From Stentor roeselii (lineage: Eukaryota; Ciliophora; Heterotrichea; Heterotrichida; Stentoridae): 64,000 bases of DNA. Below, in pieces: positions 30,301 to 37,716 of this stretch (positions are counted from its first letter, which is position 1; every line of letters begins with the position of its first letter). The notes beneath the pieces are model-generated. The model saw only the letters and a program-made list of their open reading frames with translations, was not told the DNA's origin and searched no databases. Location: the NCBI GenBank assembly GCA_006503475.1, contig RSEH01000264.1:1-64000 (forward strand), in the 5' to 3' direction. The translations under genes were made by a program, and so were the position numbers.

Positions 30301-31829
30301 GCTTGATTCTCAGGGTTTTTCTGAACAACCAAAACAAGAGTTCTATAAACCTGTCCAATAGTCTGAAGCAGCTGCCGATAAACCACTTTAAAAACTTGAT
30401 TATCCAAAGTTTTCGATTGAATAGCTTCAGGGTGAAACTTACTAAGCAAATCAGAAAACATCTCAATAAACTTCTGTTCCCTCAAAATCTGTTGACGATC
30501 CGCCTGTATCTGCCCAAACTGTTTCTGAAAGTCAATAAATCCAATCAATTTATTATTCAAATACAAATTAATCTGCTCAAGACACAAAGAAAGTTGATTC
30601 GAAATCCTCAAAAAATTCCTCACATTTAAAGTGTTAAAATCCAATTTTTTTAAATATTTCGTAAATTTTTGCACAGGACTGAGACAGTTCATTAAAAGAT
30701 GAGTTTGTTTGATGTCATTTTCCTCACATTTCATTATTTTAAAAAAAGCGGTTTCTGACTCGTTACTTTTGACGACTGGTGCTTCTTTCCCAATTCGACA
30801 GTCAAGTAAAGCCTGAGTCTCACAGTTGACAAGTGAGTACAAATTTGACCTGGTGACAACTTTTTTCTTTTTATAAGCATGAACAAACTTCCAAAGAGTA
30901 AAAACGTCTCTATTCGCAGAGAGTACTGGGCGAACTTTTGTTTTTCCTTTATAAAAATCAGTCTTCAAACTGAGGTACATACCGCTGCAAAGCTGTTTAA
31001 TTCTATAACCTTCTCCAGTTTTCACTACTTCTCCAACAGTATTTTCTTCGCCTTCAATCTTCCAGATGCCGTTCGAGTCATGAGTTGATTTGCTGAACAA
31101 CAGCGAGTTGCCCTGTTGAATGACGCAACTTCCTATTTCAGTATGATAAAGCCAAATATAGTCTCCAGTGTAGAGTTCTTCAGGGTTCTGGTCAGTTAAG
31201 TAAAGTTTAAACCGCCACATTGTTTTACTATCAAAGCAGCAATTAACCTCCTTCAGTGCCTGGTCCTTCGAGTCACTTTCATGCATGAAGCCGACTTTAT
31301 TAGTACCCGGCATCGAAAATTCAATGAAAACTGAATCATTGTCTCGAAGCCAGGCATTTCCTTCTTTTTGATACTTGTAGGCTTGATTGATTCGTAGTTG
31401 TGAGTAGTCTGAAGTGAAATGTTTTACTTGAATTTTTAAATTGTCTCGCTCTAGCTCCGCGTTTTCTTTCGGCTCGATTGAGATGAACTTTCCAGAAGCG
31501 ACGTGTTGAAGTTGGATTAAAGAACCGAATTTTATTTGCTGGTTTTGGAAATTTTGGTAAATTTGGATGTTTGTTTTGATCTCACCTTCTGCGGACTCTT
31601 TTAAACGAAGAACGGTCTCTGGGTAGTCTTTTCGAGCGGATGAGGAGGTCAGTTCGTTTTGGATTGAGTTTATGGTCTGGGGGTAGATTCGGAAGATTGA
31701 TGAAAAAAAATCACGGTCTTCGATGGAGGTCATGTGAAGAGTCGTTGATATGAAGCCGGGAGTTGACATGAAGGAATTGTTGGTTGTGCTTAGGCAGATT
31801 AAGTCGCCGTAACGGAGATAGTCTCCCAT
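24354..31829 (-). CDS. inositol trisphosphate receptor-like calcium release channel
   Basis: A 2491-residue single frame without visible introns. The N-terminus (YGDLICLSTTNNSFMSTPGF) and several MIR repeats (about 100-360) match the ligand-binding suppressor and core region of IP3 receptors. RIH-type helical repeats follow (from about 410) with a long solenoid. Membrane segments lie at about 2095-2370. The pore loop near 2305-2310 reads NGGGIGEYL, the counterpart of the GGGVGD selectivity filter, with Glu in place of Asp. The C-terminus keeps the linker zinc-finger-like CFIC...H...H and the WNY..F..YLQ stretch of the family. Expected role is Ca2+ release from internal stores. Whether it binds IP3 cannot be judged from sequence alone. 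Confidence 0.93.
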   Translation of the reverse strand: MGDYLRYGDLICLSTTNNSFMSTPGFISTTLHMTSIEDRDFFSSIFRIYPQTINSIQNELTSSSARKDYPETVLRLKESAEGEIKTNIQIYQNFQNQQIKFGSLIQLQHVASGKFISIEPKENAELERDNLKIQVKHFTSDYSQLRINQAYKYQKEGNAWLRDNDSVFIEFSMPGTNKVGFMHESDSKDQALKEVNCCFDSKTMWRFKLYLTDQNPEELYTGDYIWLYHTEIGSCVIQQGNSLLFSKSTHDSNGIWKIEGEENTVGEVVKTGEGYRIKQLCSGMYLSLKTDFYKGKTKVRPVLSANRDVFTLWKFVHAYKKKKVVTRSNLYSLVNCETQALLDCRIGKEAPVVKSNESETAFFKIMKCEENDIKQTHLLMNCLSPVQKFTKYLKKLDFNTLNVRNFLRISNQLSLCLEQINLYLNNKLIGFIDFQKQFGQIQADRQQILREQKFIEMFSDLLSKFHPEAIQSKTLDNQVFKVVYRQLLQTIGQVYRTLVLVVQKNPENQALAFHKVEVYMKHVNTIQTSTDLLLALVNDNQSLLFSLSKPPCTLIQHFTWLLRMNGQNRKPHLISFLKSICTTQGSGVKLTQERIHDHLFLNSETFRKAVITTIAHLDTLSIILPGDHQEKEILLSECFESGVLLEEFETQISYFIHMLDLFACMCKDRNYTCKSSIKDWFPVEILKNYARDSNLSSEIRATFIRLILHLYVDSHPRHEIKFPESVKVLSLQENEDQAKRFKNLFQLEENEVSLVGLIRTTATFSKYQQKSAYENEGLVVFEGEELTIYRLKEDLIKLLQDVSIAPSFDVLLFEIIVLAEYLVRFGIVSYARSLEASFSAVVSPFNSLFNYEELDITRLVRALIQLMMFDDSEVLKLVPIKSDQKNKGKKSLPEISEAIFEKADPSPMKEVQKTYKNFVKMQAQVQDLDLSFKTQCKIKICKLFDYLLSWRLDFLVNNLIAWFNGSQSPGEESYFQLFPPVSSKIGNFVLFKEPEIKDLPFFNPKIHSELIFQFVQNKDYELRTLIILVLSKSFNMRTRMLKEINTIQIVTTVETSEMFVWVRNNIKTIKQIAEQSELWLNFWNQKGENYEKNKQKVQILQLAVEETNKALDANSRLVGLNLQHGQSGVIDKTRQRTFFNLYVHEIIINLLQDSMQTISELFVPSASKAQCEARLLFSNVIKSCYRFLSDLTKDNKKIQEAFHKYLSVFLSYIHIPVGQIDLICNIFKGNRKLCIQIDEKFLLLFTDLIFKYGRQAKFLKVFQVIQGSEKDLIAENQRLVAKVLLDSDYQYLCFMGLGKSNHFIFEGNTNAVNDDYQDEPYKYHSSLLEVLATSAYGGSGVYLTEMKCQKLLNFEYILELMMKGTQSGFSEIFSGLLNFFYHAYIDTEKINENLMNSISLINFIQVTSQMLREKQQVSDKEISDLAVVVAILTRYINNYFIGTFVYDTYDVIKDFLLAILEKFEQINESPSRHLIIEKVESLGKRYEVEFPAVLFEDFNESSSAGRSVNLVKSSWHEFKQNILYNMSLKKLLKEEKKELVSIIINISKYNPTITSTDVMVSLLEYINNYTFHKPKTSLLNKALKLLTFFLSSIRKSSEETLNLIKQQLNEAGFVRTIMSLLCDSTTGSNTFIYLLKLSCEILEEGDLDYQNSFFNYFTLSQSSQNFFNQINTFFINYLTFSKTKWNKNILVYKEPFSGCEVLLRFLQLLCENHNEQLQNYLRNQYKSRQSFNIVLGVVNLLEELLKRCRDFDFSVISQCFDTLTEFIQGPCKSNQIAIVDSKFLEISSRLLSFDETSDNLNKYHLLKEEMLSSAGSRDTFSSECLLGWMIAHLKYKCMITLLSLLEGQTDNYVITRMIRSLNIEILKENILSFYHSYTQSYPPDFYDDEIFNHHEKNKDYHPKKDVEHSDNPEYFQLIIEVGFMVFHLMCHFKDNEDPENKRIIMNELPELAVNDIQQGFMGTKLLTDLGKIGLALFNRGFQQMKKMVKTKKVVMNEVDKAKILKNAYAFFQKHTGNIEIIFQGNIFRIYFWIRPEAHFITEEQKENFHFYVERSSHKAKVQYLLKEADKVIEEMIHEAKLSKLLKRNFFVSLIAANVGVWKEVAFTTTIILNVVIIASFYDNQINQEALGYESQNEGSTLRLISILGSIQMACSCCIVAFFLMKNAPVLINRGWKRHDWKNQSSYCLIKAFQKCKNGLLTLYFALSEVNVLYQIGYLSFSVLGTAGHPFFFSFHLLDILYRYPTLQNVIKSVTIPRKSLLLTFLFILILLYLYSIWAYLSFSDYFDGDCNNLIRCFKVTFDQGLKNGGGIGEYLNQQETEFHNNFRLVFDTLFYSMVIIIMLSAIQGIIADTFAYLREINEMNALDRENRCFICSLDKEFIEYATERPFKYHTTFEHCEWNYIGFINYLQNKEASERTGMESYLNDMIENQDASWIPQYRALSIRKVFEDENLMRKMLDNVEEIYANFDRELKETKRSMELYMESKHIIR

Positions 31830-31941
31830 TTTATTATGTCTATGTGATTCTAGAGGATTTTTTTTTCAATGTTTATATATTTTTTTATTTAGAGATTTGA
31901 TTTTAGATTTTTGCATTTTCTTTGGAGTGATTTTATTATAA
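31830..31941. promoter_or_regulatory. 112-nt divergent promoter region
   Basis: AT-rich gap between the IP3-receptor-like start (minus) and the coiled-coil start (plus). It contains long T runs. Both start codons have A-rich contexts (AATAAAATG and TATAAATG). Confidence 0.5.
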
Positions 31942-33444
31942 ATGGCTGAACAACTGCTTCAAAAAAAATACGCCAAGATGAAAATTGATAAGGATCTTAA
32001 AGGTGCGATTTCGGAATTGGTTTCGTTGGTTTCTTCTAAGGTTCTTCAGAAGTTTCGAGAGAAACCTTCGAAACCTTTGAAAACAAGAGACATGAACGAG
32101 CTCATCTTAAAGAATCTCGCTAAGCTTGACCCAGCTGATGTCGAACTCAACTTAAGAAGAGCCAAACTTCGAGAGGCCAAAAGGGCTAAAAAAGAACTAG
32201 AAGCCAAACTAGTCCATATCAAAGAATCCATTGAAAACTTTTCAGCTATTGATGAACTCACTAAAGTCAAACCAACCCTGCAAGACAGTCAGATTCGTCA
32301 GGAATATTATGAAGAGCAAAAGCTTAAAGCAAAAGAAGTCCAAAAAAAGACGCAGGAATATAGACAACAGCAAAAAAAGAGGCAGGCGAAGATTGAAAAG
32401 TATATCTCTAATTTAGAGCAGCAGATTGAAAATGATAAGGTTAAAAAACAAATGCAAATTGAAGAAATCTCTCATAAGAAGAAAAAAGATTATGAAAAGT
32501 ATCTTCAGAAAATACATGAAAAAGCTAGAGCTAGGAAAAAAGATTTGCAGGAAAGTAAAGTTTATTCGCAGTGCTTCCAAAAAGCCGATAAACCTCTATA
32601 CATCAAAGTCTCTGAAAAGTTCTGGAAAGATATCGAAATGCCCGAATTAGAAAAACGCAAAGCCGATCTTCAACGCAAGAGAATTTTAAACTCTTACTCC
32701 AGTCAGCAAATTCTTGATCATGCAAAATGGTATGAAACAGTTCGTCAAGAGCACAAAAAAAAATACGAAAAAGAGCTTCAAAGTGTCTCAATGGACAGAA
32801 AAATAAAAAGTACCGAAAATAATTTCACCATTTGGCAGCAGAAAATCAAAAACGAAGAAAAAAACTTGAAAGAGGAGAAAAACAAAGAATTTGAAGAAAT
32901 TATGAAAAAACTTGAAAAAAGAAGTCAGTATTCAAGCCTTGTACGGCAGATGTATCCTCCTTCAGTAGACTCTGCAAAGTCGAAAGAGGTTGAAATGAGA
33001 AAGCTCAAATTCGCTGCGAGTGTGAATCTCATTAAAAAAGAACTCCCTGAGTCCATTCCTGAAAAAACTGACTGGAAGCCTCATAAGTTCAAACCAAATA
33101 AAATGGCTCCTAAGAAACAAGAAGCTAGAAAAACTCCTGAATACGTAGATTATTTGAAGAAAATTAGAGAGGAAAAGTTTAAAGATATGGAAGAAAAAAA
33201 TCAGGATGAAAAAGAAGAAGTTAAAGACTTAAAAATCAACTTTGAACAGTTAGAGAACTTAAGTGATGAGAAAAAAGTAAAAATTTTGAAGAAAAAAGCT
33301 AAAATGATCGAAAACGAACTAAGAAAAAAGGAGAATAAATTCAGCAAAACTCCAATAAACTTAGCTGAAACCGATGACATCAATGAAATGTTGATTTCTA
33401 GTATAAAAGCAAAACTAGCGATAATAGAAAAGACAAAAGAATAA
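31942..33444 (+). CDS. Lys/Glu-rich coiled-coil protein of unknown function
   Basis: The 500 residues are highly charged, with helix and coiled coil over about 60-330 and 390-490. Short conserved-looking non-coil islands are KPLYIKVSEKFWKDIEMP near 213 and YSSLVRQMYPPSVDSAKS near 332, followed by WKPHKFKPNKMAPK near 375. The islands suggest binding segments on a filament-like protein, possibly axonemal, but no family is recognised. Divergent to the IP3-receptor-like gene. Complete frame with ATG after TATAA and TAA stop. Confidence 0.8.
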   Translation: MAEQLLQKKYAKMKIDKDLKGAISELVSLVSSKVLQKFREKPSKPLKTRDMNELILKNLAKLDPADVELNLRRAKLREAKRAKKELEAKLVHIKESIENFSAIDELTKVKPTLQDSQIRQEYYEEQKLKAKEVQKKTQEYRQQQKKRQAKIEKYISNLEQQIENDKVKKQMQIEEISHKKKKDYEKYLQKIHEKARARKKDLQESKVYSQCFQKADKPLYIKVSEKFWKDIEMPELEKRKADLQRKRILNSYSSQQILDHAKWYETVRQEHKKKYEKELQSVSMDRKIKSTENNFTIWQQKIKNEEKNLKEEKNKEFEEIMKKLEKRSQYSSLVRQMYPPSVDSAKSKEVEMRKLKFAASVNLIKKELPESIPEKTDWKPHKFKPNKMAPKKQEARKTPEYVDYLKKIREEKFKDMEEKNQDEKEEVKDLKINFEQLENLSDEKKVKILKKKAKMIENELRKKENKFSKTPINLAETDDINEMLISSIKAKLAIIEKTKE

Positions 33445-33619
33445 CTTATTAGTTTTAAGTATGCATCATATTATATCTTAAAGATGAAATAATGGTCTTT
33501 ATTGATACCAACCAGCATTCCTAAAAACTTAATTTTTAATAACTTAATAATTCTTGTTATTCCAATTTTCACACAATCAAAAAACCTCAATCATTCCATA
33601 ACTTTCTAAATCCAATTAA

Positions 33620-35017
33620 ATGTTTTCCTATAAGTCCTTCATAAAGTCCTGTCTAACCGGCAAGTCAGAAAAACGTTCTCTATCAAAGCCAGTTCCCTGC
33701 CAATTCCCTTCATCATCTCTAGAAGGTCGTTCAGTGCAAATCAACAGTTTAAACTTTTCCTCAATACCAGCAGCAGAAGATCGTTTTTTTTACAGTCCTC
33801 GCGTTCCTCAACTGCCATCAATGTCGATTCCGATGCGTTTGACATTTACTCACCGAGCGAAATCAATCACGCGTTCTCCTTGTCCAGGAAGACACCGAAG
33901 TCAATTTTCAAACCGAGAAGGAAAAAGTCTTCAAATTCAAGTGATTCCAGCGGATCCTGAAAGAGAAGACTTGAAATTAAGTCCTTTTTCAAGTGTGAAG
34001 GTCTCCAAGTTAAACACTAACTACTGCTGTGGGGAAGAAGAAATAATGAAAAGCATGGAAAAGGCAAAGCAGTACTTCCCGATTCCTTTGGGAAGGAAAC
34101 ATTTAAGGACTAGTTCTCTGAGCATCTCTCATACACCCATGTCAAGGCTCTACTCTCCACAAAATTTCATGAAAAGGGAAAAAAAACATGTAAAAGATTC
34201 TAAAGACTTTAAAGATCTTCATGAAAAAAACGCTAGAACTGGAAAAGAAGAAGAAAAAAATAATAGAATTATTTCAGGGTTTAAAGAAGGGTCTGAAAAT
34301 CGTGATGAAAATGGAAAGAAATCTGAAAATCATCCGAAAAACTGTTTGAATCCTCCTCAGGGTTTTTTACAAGCAAGTAACTGTTTCAGTCCTCGGTTTG
34401 AAGTGAAGACTGGTGCAAGTTCTATCTATTGTAATGACCTTGACGTTGAAGGCAGAAAAGCTGGGTCTAAATACCGCGTCAGGACTTCAAAGCCGTTAAA
34501 AAGGACTGACCTTTACGACCTTCTCATCAATTTCAGCAACCAACTCGAGTTATTCAAAAGAAAATTTTATGAAATCGACAAACACAACAAAGGGTATCTT
34601 TTATATGAAGACTTTCGAATTTGTTATGGAAAAAATATTGCAGATTCAGCAGTTTCTCTTTTTGGTAAAGTCTCTGGACGGAAACAAGTGTTTCTTGCTG
34701 ATTTTTTAGCAGTTTGTGCTGTTTTTTTACATAATGGAGGACAGGTTAAAGGCTTTCAAGTTGATGACCTCGAAGTTTTAAATAAACTTGAAGAAGAAGT
34801 TGATGAAATCAAGAATATTTTTGAAGTTCATACTAAAGGAACAGTCATTCCAAGAAATTATTTGCAGGGAGTGACTCAATTTTTACAGCCTGGGGAAGAC
34901 GTGTTGAAAGCGGAAAGTTTGGTTTTAGGTCAGACTATTGATTTTGCAGAGTTTTTGAGATGGATTCCTTATTTCTTATATATTCATGTACAACTTTTAA
35001 ATAAAGCTTTTCAGTGA
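33620..35017 (+). CDS. EF-hand-like protein with disordered N-terminus
   Basis: The first 280 of 465 residues are Ser/Pro/Arg/Lys-rich and look disordered, with several SPxx and RSxS motifs suitable for kinases. The last 170 residues are helical, with an EF-hand-like unit around FKRKFYEIDKHNKGYLLYEDFRI: the loop D-K-H-N-K-G-Y fits an EF-hand start but lacks a clear Glu at position 12. A second degenerate unit follows. Calcium binding is therefore possible but uncertain. Stop is TGA, 32 nt from the convergent neighbour. Confidence 0.75.
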   Translation: MFSYKSFIKSCLTGKSEKRSLSKPVPCQFPSSSLEGRSVQINSLNFSSIPAAEDRFFYSPRVPQLPSMSIPMRLTFTHRAKSITRSPCPGRHRSQFSNREGKSLQIQVIPADPEREDLKLSPFSSVKVSKLNTNYCCGEEEIMKSMEKAKQYFPIPLGRKHLRTSSLSISHTPMSRLYSPQNFMKREKKHVKDSKDFKDLHEKNARTGKEEEKNNRIISGFKEGSENRDENGKKSENHPKNCLNPPQGFLQASNCFSPRFEVKTGASSIYCNDLDVEGRKAGSKYRVRTSKPLKRTDLYDLLINFSNQLELFKRKFYEIDKHNKGYLLYEDFRICYGKNIADSAVSLFGKVSGRKQVFLADFLAVCAVFLHNGGQVKGFQVDDLEVLNKLEEEVDEIKNIFEVHTKGTVIPRNYLQGVTQFLQPGEDVLKAESLVLGQTIDFAEFLRWIPYFLYIHVQLLNKAFQ

Positions 35018-35049
35018 TTAGATAAGAACTGATTGAATGAATGTTTAGC

Positions 35050-36230
35050 TTAGATGTTGTAAGTCTTCACACCGTTCACGTTTTTCATTAGCTTGAATAC
35101 TGCTAGTTTAGTTGTTGCTTGGGCTTTTGATAGATCTACAAGAAGACTCTCAGCTTTTTTTGATAATGCTATGTCTGAATCACTTCGTTCTTTAACCATA
35201 TTGCTGAAAAGTGGAACTATGTTTGGGATTTCACCGGATTTTAAGGTTTTTTCGAGACTTTGATCGAATGTTGGTAGTTTTGCTGCCATTTCTTTGAAAA
35301 CCCTTTCAAATTCCTCTGCAGCTTCAGGGAAATCCCTGACTACAGCCTTCATTTTCTCATCAATAGCAGCAACAACCTCTTCAATTCCCTGCCAAACATT
35401 CAAAATAAACTGAAAATTCCTCTCAAGTCCCTCAAAAACCTTTCCAAACTCAACAGAGCAAGTTTCAGTAGCATTACTTTCATTAACATCTTCGACAGAA
35501 TCAATGACTCCTTCAATCCATTTCCAGAAATTCGCTCTAAGTTTGAATTCTTCTTCTTTTCTTTGATCAGCTTTTTCAGCTTCACTCATGATATTAGAGA
35601 AGTTTTGGATTCTTTCATCTGATGACGAGATCCAGATGTCTTCTGGGTCTAAACTTGGGTCTGAGTCGTGGATTTTGTTTATTATTTGAGATGTGTAGAA
35701 GATCTGGCTGTAAGTGTCTCGCAGTTCTGTAAGGATTCGTCGGTGAAGAAAAAGAATTGAGCTCCAGGATGGCTCAGAGGGTCCTGGCAGTGAGGATGTG
35801 ATGAACGCGTTTGCTGATGAGTTTAGGGAATCAATTGTGGCTAGGCCTGTTGGAGGGGATGAGAAATAGCTGTCATATTTGCTGAAGAGGTCTACGTGGT
35901 TTATTAGATAACCGAAGGCTAGGAGAAGATAGTTTGACTTATTTTGCAGATGGAACGGAAGCTTGTAGCGGTATAACGCATAGGTCACAAATCTTTGCAA
36001 ATCTGGAGTGAAGGTAGGAGTCTGATTAACCCTAATGCGAAAGTTATGAACATTCAAAACAATAATCTGAAAAAGTCCAACCCAGAACTTTTCAACCTAC
36101 TTAAACCTACCACTTTATCATCTCCCGTCTTAGCAAGTCGAAAAGATTCCGGATTAAGAGCCCTGACACCAAAAAACGCGAGAATATTGCAAACATGTTC
36201 AATAGACTCTTTAGCAACTCGTGCATTCAT
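35050..36230 (-). CDS. TEDC1-like protein (tubulin epsilon/delta complex), one 14-nt intron
   Basis: Exons 36230-36111 and 36096-35050 give exactly 389 codons (388 aa). The first 40 codons contain NILAFFGVRALNPESFRLAK and the second exon opens with EKFWVGLFQII. Together they resemble the N-terminus of TEDC1 (C14orf80), where a helix, a PE.FR.AKF-like strand and an FW motif follow one another. Further on, YLLLAFGYLI corresponds to the SRELLLAFGWLL-like motif. The rest is helical. In animals TEDC1 acts with delta- and epsilon-tubulin for centriole triplets, which fits a ciliate. Without the intron the frame starts only at a TTG and loses this N-terminus. It begins 6 nt after the upstream gene's stop. 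The family assignment is by motif memory and not certain. Confidence 0.65.
36097..36110 (-). other. candidate 14-nt intron in the TEDC1-like gene
   Basis: Read on the minus strand the sequence is GTAGGTTTAAGTAG, between codons GTG and GTT (phase 0). The frame change demands a length of 2 modulo 3, so 15 or 16 nt fail. An 11-nt version ending at the earlier AG leaves an in-frame TAG. A 17-nt version starting at the upstream GTGG is the only near alternative. It shares the ending TTAAGTAG with the intron at 1062-1075. Confidence 0.6.
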
Positions 36231-36236
36231 ATTTAC

Positions 36237-37052
36237 TTACAATTTTCTGAGTTTAACCCCACGAGTGACGATATGTCCCTGAGTGATTTCAAGCGACGGG
36301 TTTCTTTTCGTATCTTGACTGAAGATCTGGTAAGAGTGGTTAAAAACAGGTGAACATATCAAGCTGTACTCTTTCTCAAAAGCTGTTTTCGCAGGGGCAA
36401 TCGCGAAAATCCTGTTTTTTTTTAACAGTTTTTTACTACTTGCTCTCGATTTCGACTTATTCGCCTTGATCTTCAAATCTTGCAGGTTCTCAGAAAGTCG
36501 ACTGTTTTCAAGTTTAGTAAAACTCAGCTCTTCCTTCATGAAGTGGTTGTAGCTACTCGCTGTTTCAAAGATTTCAGAACTTTGGTAAAGAGAAAGTTTT
36601 GCTGATTTGAACTGTTCACGAAGTTCTTTGTTTTTTTTCTTCATTTCACGAATTTTTAAGAAATAATTCGGTTTGTCGCAGTCACCGTCAGATCGAGAAG
36701 CTGCTTGTGTCAGTTCCTCGAATTTCATCTGTTTTGACTCAATCGACGCTAAAAAATAAGGATTTTTTCGAGATTTATCAAGTTTTTTACAGTTTATCCT
36801 GCTTTGATCTAGGATTTTTTTTAGTTCTTCAAGTTCGTCTCTGATTTCATCAGCTTCATTTATGATTTCAACGTTATTTCCATGTTTTTGTTGAAGAAGG
36901 TTTCGACCTTCGTACTTTTTCGAAGGTTTTAGGTCTTTTTGGCTATTTTTCCAGAAAATTGAAAAATTTTCAGCAAGTTTTGAGTTTTTGCAAAAAACTT
37001 CATTTTTTTCAATGATTTCAATTTGGGTGCTTCGAAGATGGTTCTGGAAATC
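36237..37052 (-). CDS. coiled-coil protein or C-terminal part of the LRR gene
   Basis: The frame is open from just after a TGA (37055-37053) to TAA at 36237, 271 codons. The first in-frame ATG is only at 36728, which would give 163 aa. Yet the 108 upstream codons look coding: FQNHLRSTQIEIIEKNEVF, then a clear coil with EIINEADEIRDELEELKKIL. The upstream LRR frame is in the same register and joins through a 15-nt intron-like sequence. The simplest reading is one LRR/coiled-coil protein of about 450 aa interrupted by one TGA. Otherwise this is a separate gene with an unseen start. The C-terminal 60 residues are basic. Confidence 0.6.
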   Translation of the reverse strand, partial: DFQNHLRSTQIEIIEKNEVFCKNSKLAENFSIFWKNSQKDLKPSKKYEGRNLLQQKHGNNVEIINEADEIRDELEELKKILDQSRINCKKLDKSRKNPYFLASIESKQMKFEELTQAASRSDGDCDKPNYFLKIREMKKKNKELREQFKSAKLSLYQSSEIFETASSYNHFMKEELSFTKLENSRLSENLQDLKIKANKSKSRASSKKLLKKNRIFAIAPAKTAFEKEYSLICSPVFNHSYQIFSQDTKRNPSLEITQGHIVTRGVKLRKL

Positions 37053-37056
37053 TCAG

Positions 37057-37071
37057 CTATAAAAAAATTAC
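37057..37071 (-). other. candidate 15-nt intron at the LRR/coil junction
   Basis: Read on the minus strand the sequence is GTAATTTTTTTATAG, a phase 2 intron of the same form as 3602-3616. Removing it turns the LRR end from VLM-stop to VLI followed directly by TGA, so splicing alone does not join the two parts. Confidence 0.5.
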
Positions 37072-37604
37072 ATCAAAACTGGGTTGTTTTTAAGGATAAA
37101 GACTAGAACTGCTGATGGAATCAAGGGAAGAACGCTTGAAAGACTTGTGAGTTTGTTGTGTTCTAAGTCGATTTCCACCAGTTGGTGAAAAGTCTGAAGG
37201 ACTTGAAGGTCTTGAAGCAAGTTATACCCAAGCAGTAGGGTTTTTAACGATTTTAAATATTGTAAAGGCTCGATATTTGAAATCAGGTTGCAGGATAAGT
37301 CAAGTCTTTTCAGACGATTGAGAATTGATAGAGGCTTTAGATCTTGGATGTGGTTGCACGATAAATTAAGAAATTCTAGGGAGAGTGGCAGTGGGTATAT
37401 GTTTAGGATGTGGTTTAAGGACAGGTTCAAAGTTTTTATTGATTTAAGATGCAGTAGGTCTTCTTGTTCTTCATCTAGACAGTTTCCTGATAGGTCTAAG
37501 TCGATCTTTATAAATTTTACAATGTCAGGTGGTACAAGTTTAGCAATTTTCGACAGGCCCTGTTCACAAAGTTTCAAATGAAATCTTGAAGTATTTTTTT
37601 GCAT
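37068..37604 (-). CDS. leucine-rich-repeat protein (SDS22-type)
   Basis: The 178 residues contain five to six 22-residue LRRs with the LxxLxLSxNxIxxI pattern (for example LNLSLNHILNI, LNLSCNHIQDL, LDLSCNLISNI, IDLEHNKLTSL). It stops at LKNNPVL, where LRR proteins usually continue into a cap (NP followed by a Y/H-rich helix). The frame downstream offers such a continuation (NHLRSTQIEII) after a candidate intron and a TGA. So this may be the N-terminal part of a longer gene rather than a complete protein. Divergent to the TBC1D20 gene. Confidence 0.8.
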   Translation of the reverse strand: MQKNTSRFHLKLCEQGLSKIAKLVPPDIVKFIKIDLDLSGNCLDEEQEDLLHLKSIKTLNLSLNHILNIYPLPLSLEFLNLSCNHIQDLKPLSILNRLKRLDLSCNLISNIEPLQYLKSLKTLLLGYNLLQDLQVLQTFHQLVEIDLEHNKLTSLSSVLPLIPSAVLVFILKNNPVLM

Positions 37605-37716
37605 TTATAATCTTTAATAAGAATTCAATGATGATCTTTAAATCAATTCCATCAACATCCAACCCATCTGAAAATTCCTAAAAAACTATAAAAAAAAATA
37701 ACCAATACCCTAATAA
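37605..37716. promoter_or_regulatory. 112-nt divergent promoter region
   Basis: AT-rich gap between the LRR start (minus) and the TBC gene start (plus). No clear elements beyond A-rich start contexts. Confidence 0.45.

Noticed and set aside
36051-36057. TTG as start of the TEDC1-like protein
   Set aside because: An ATG at 36230 with a 14-nt intron gives a conserved-looking N-terminus and exact frame.
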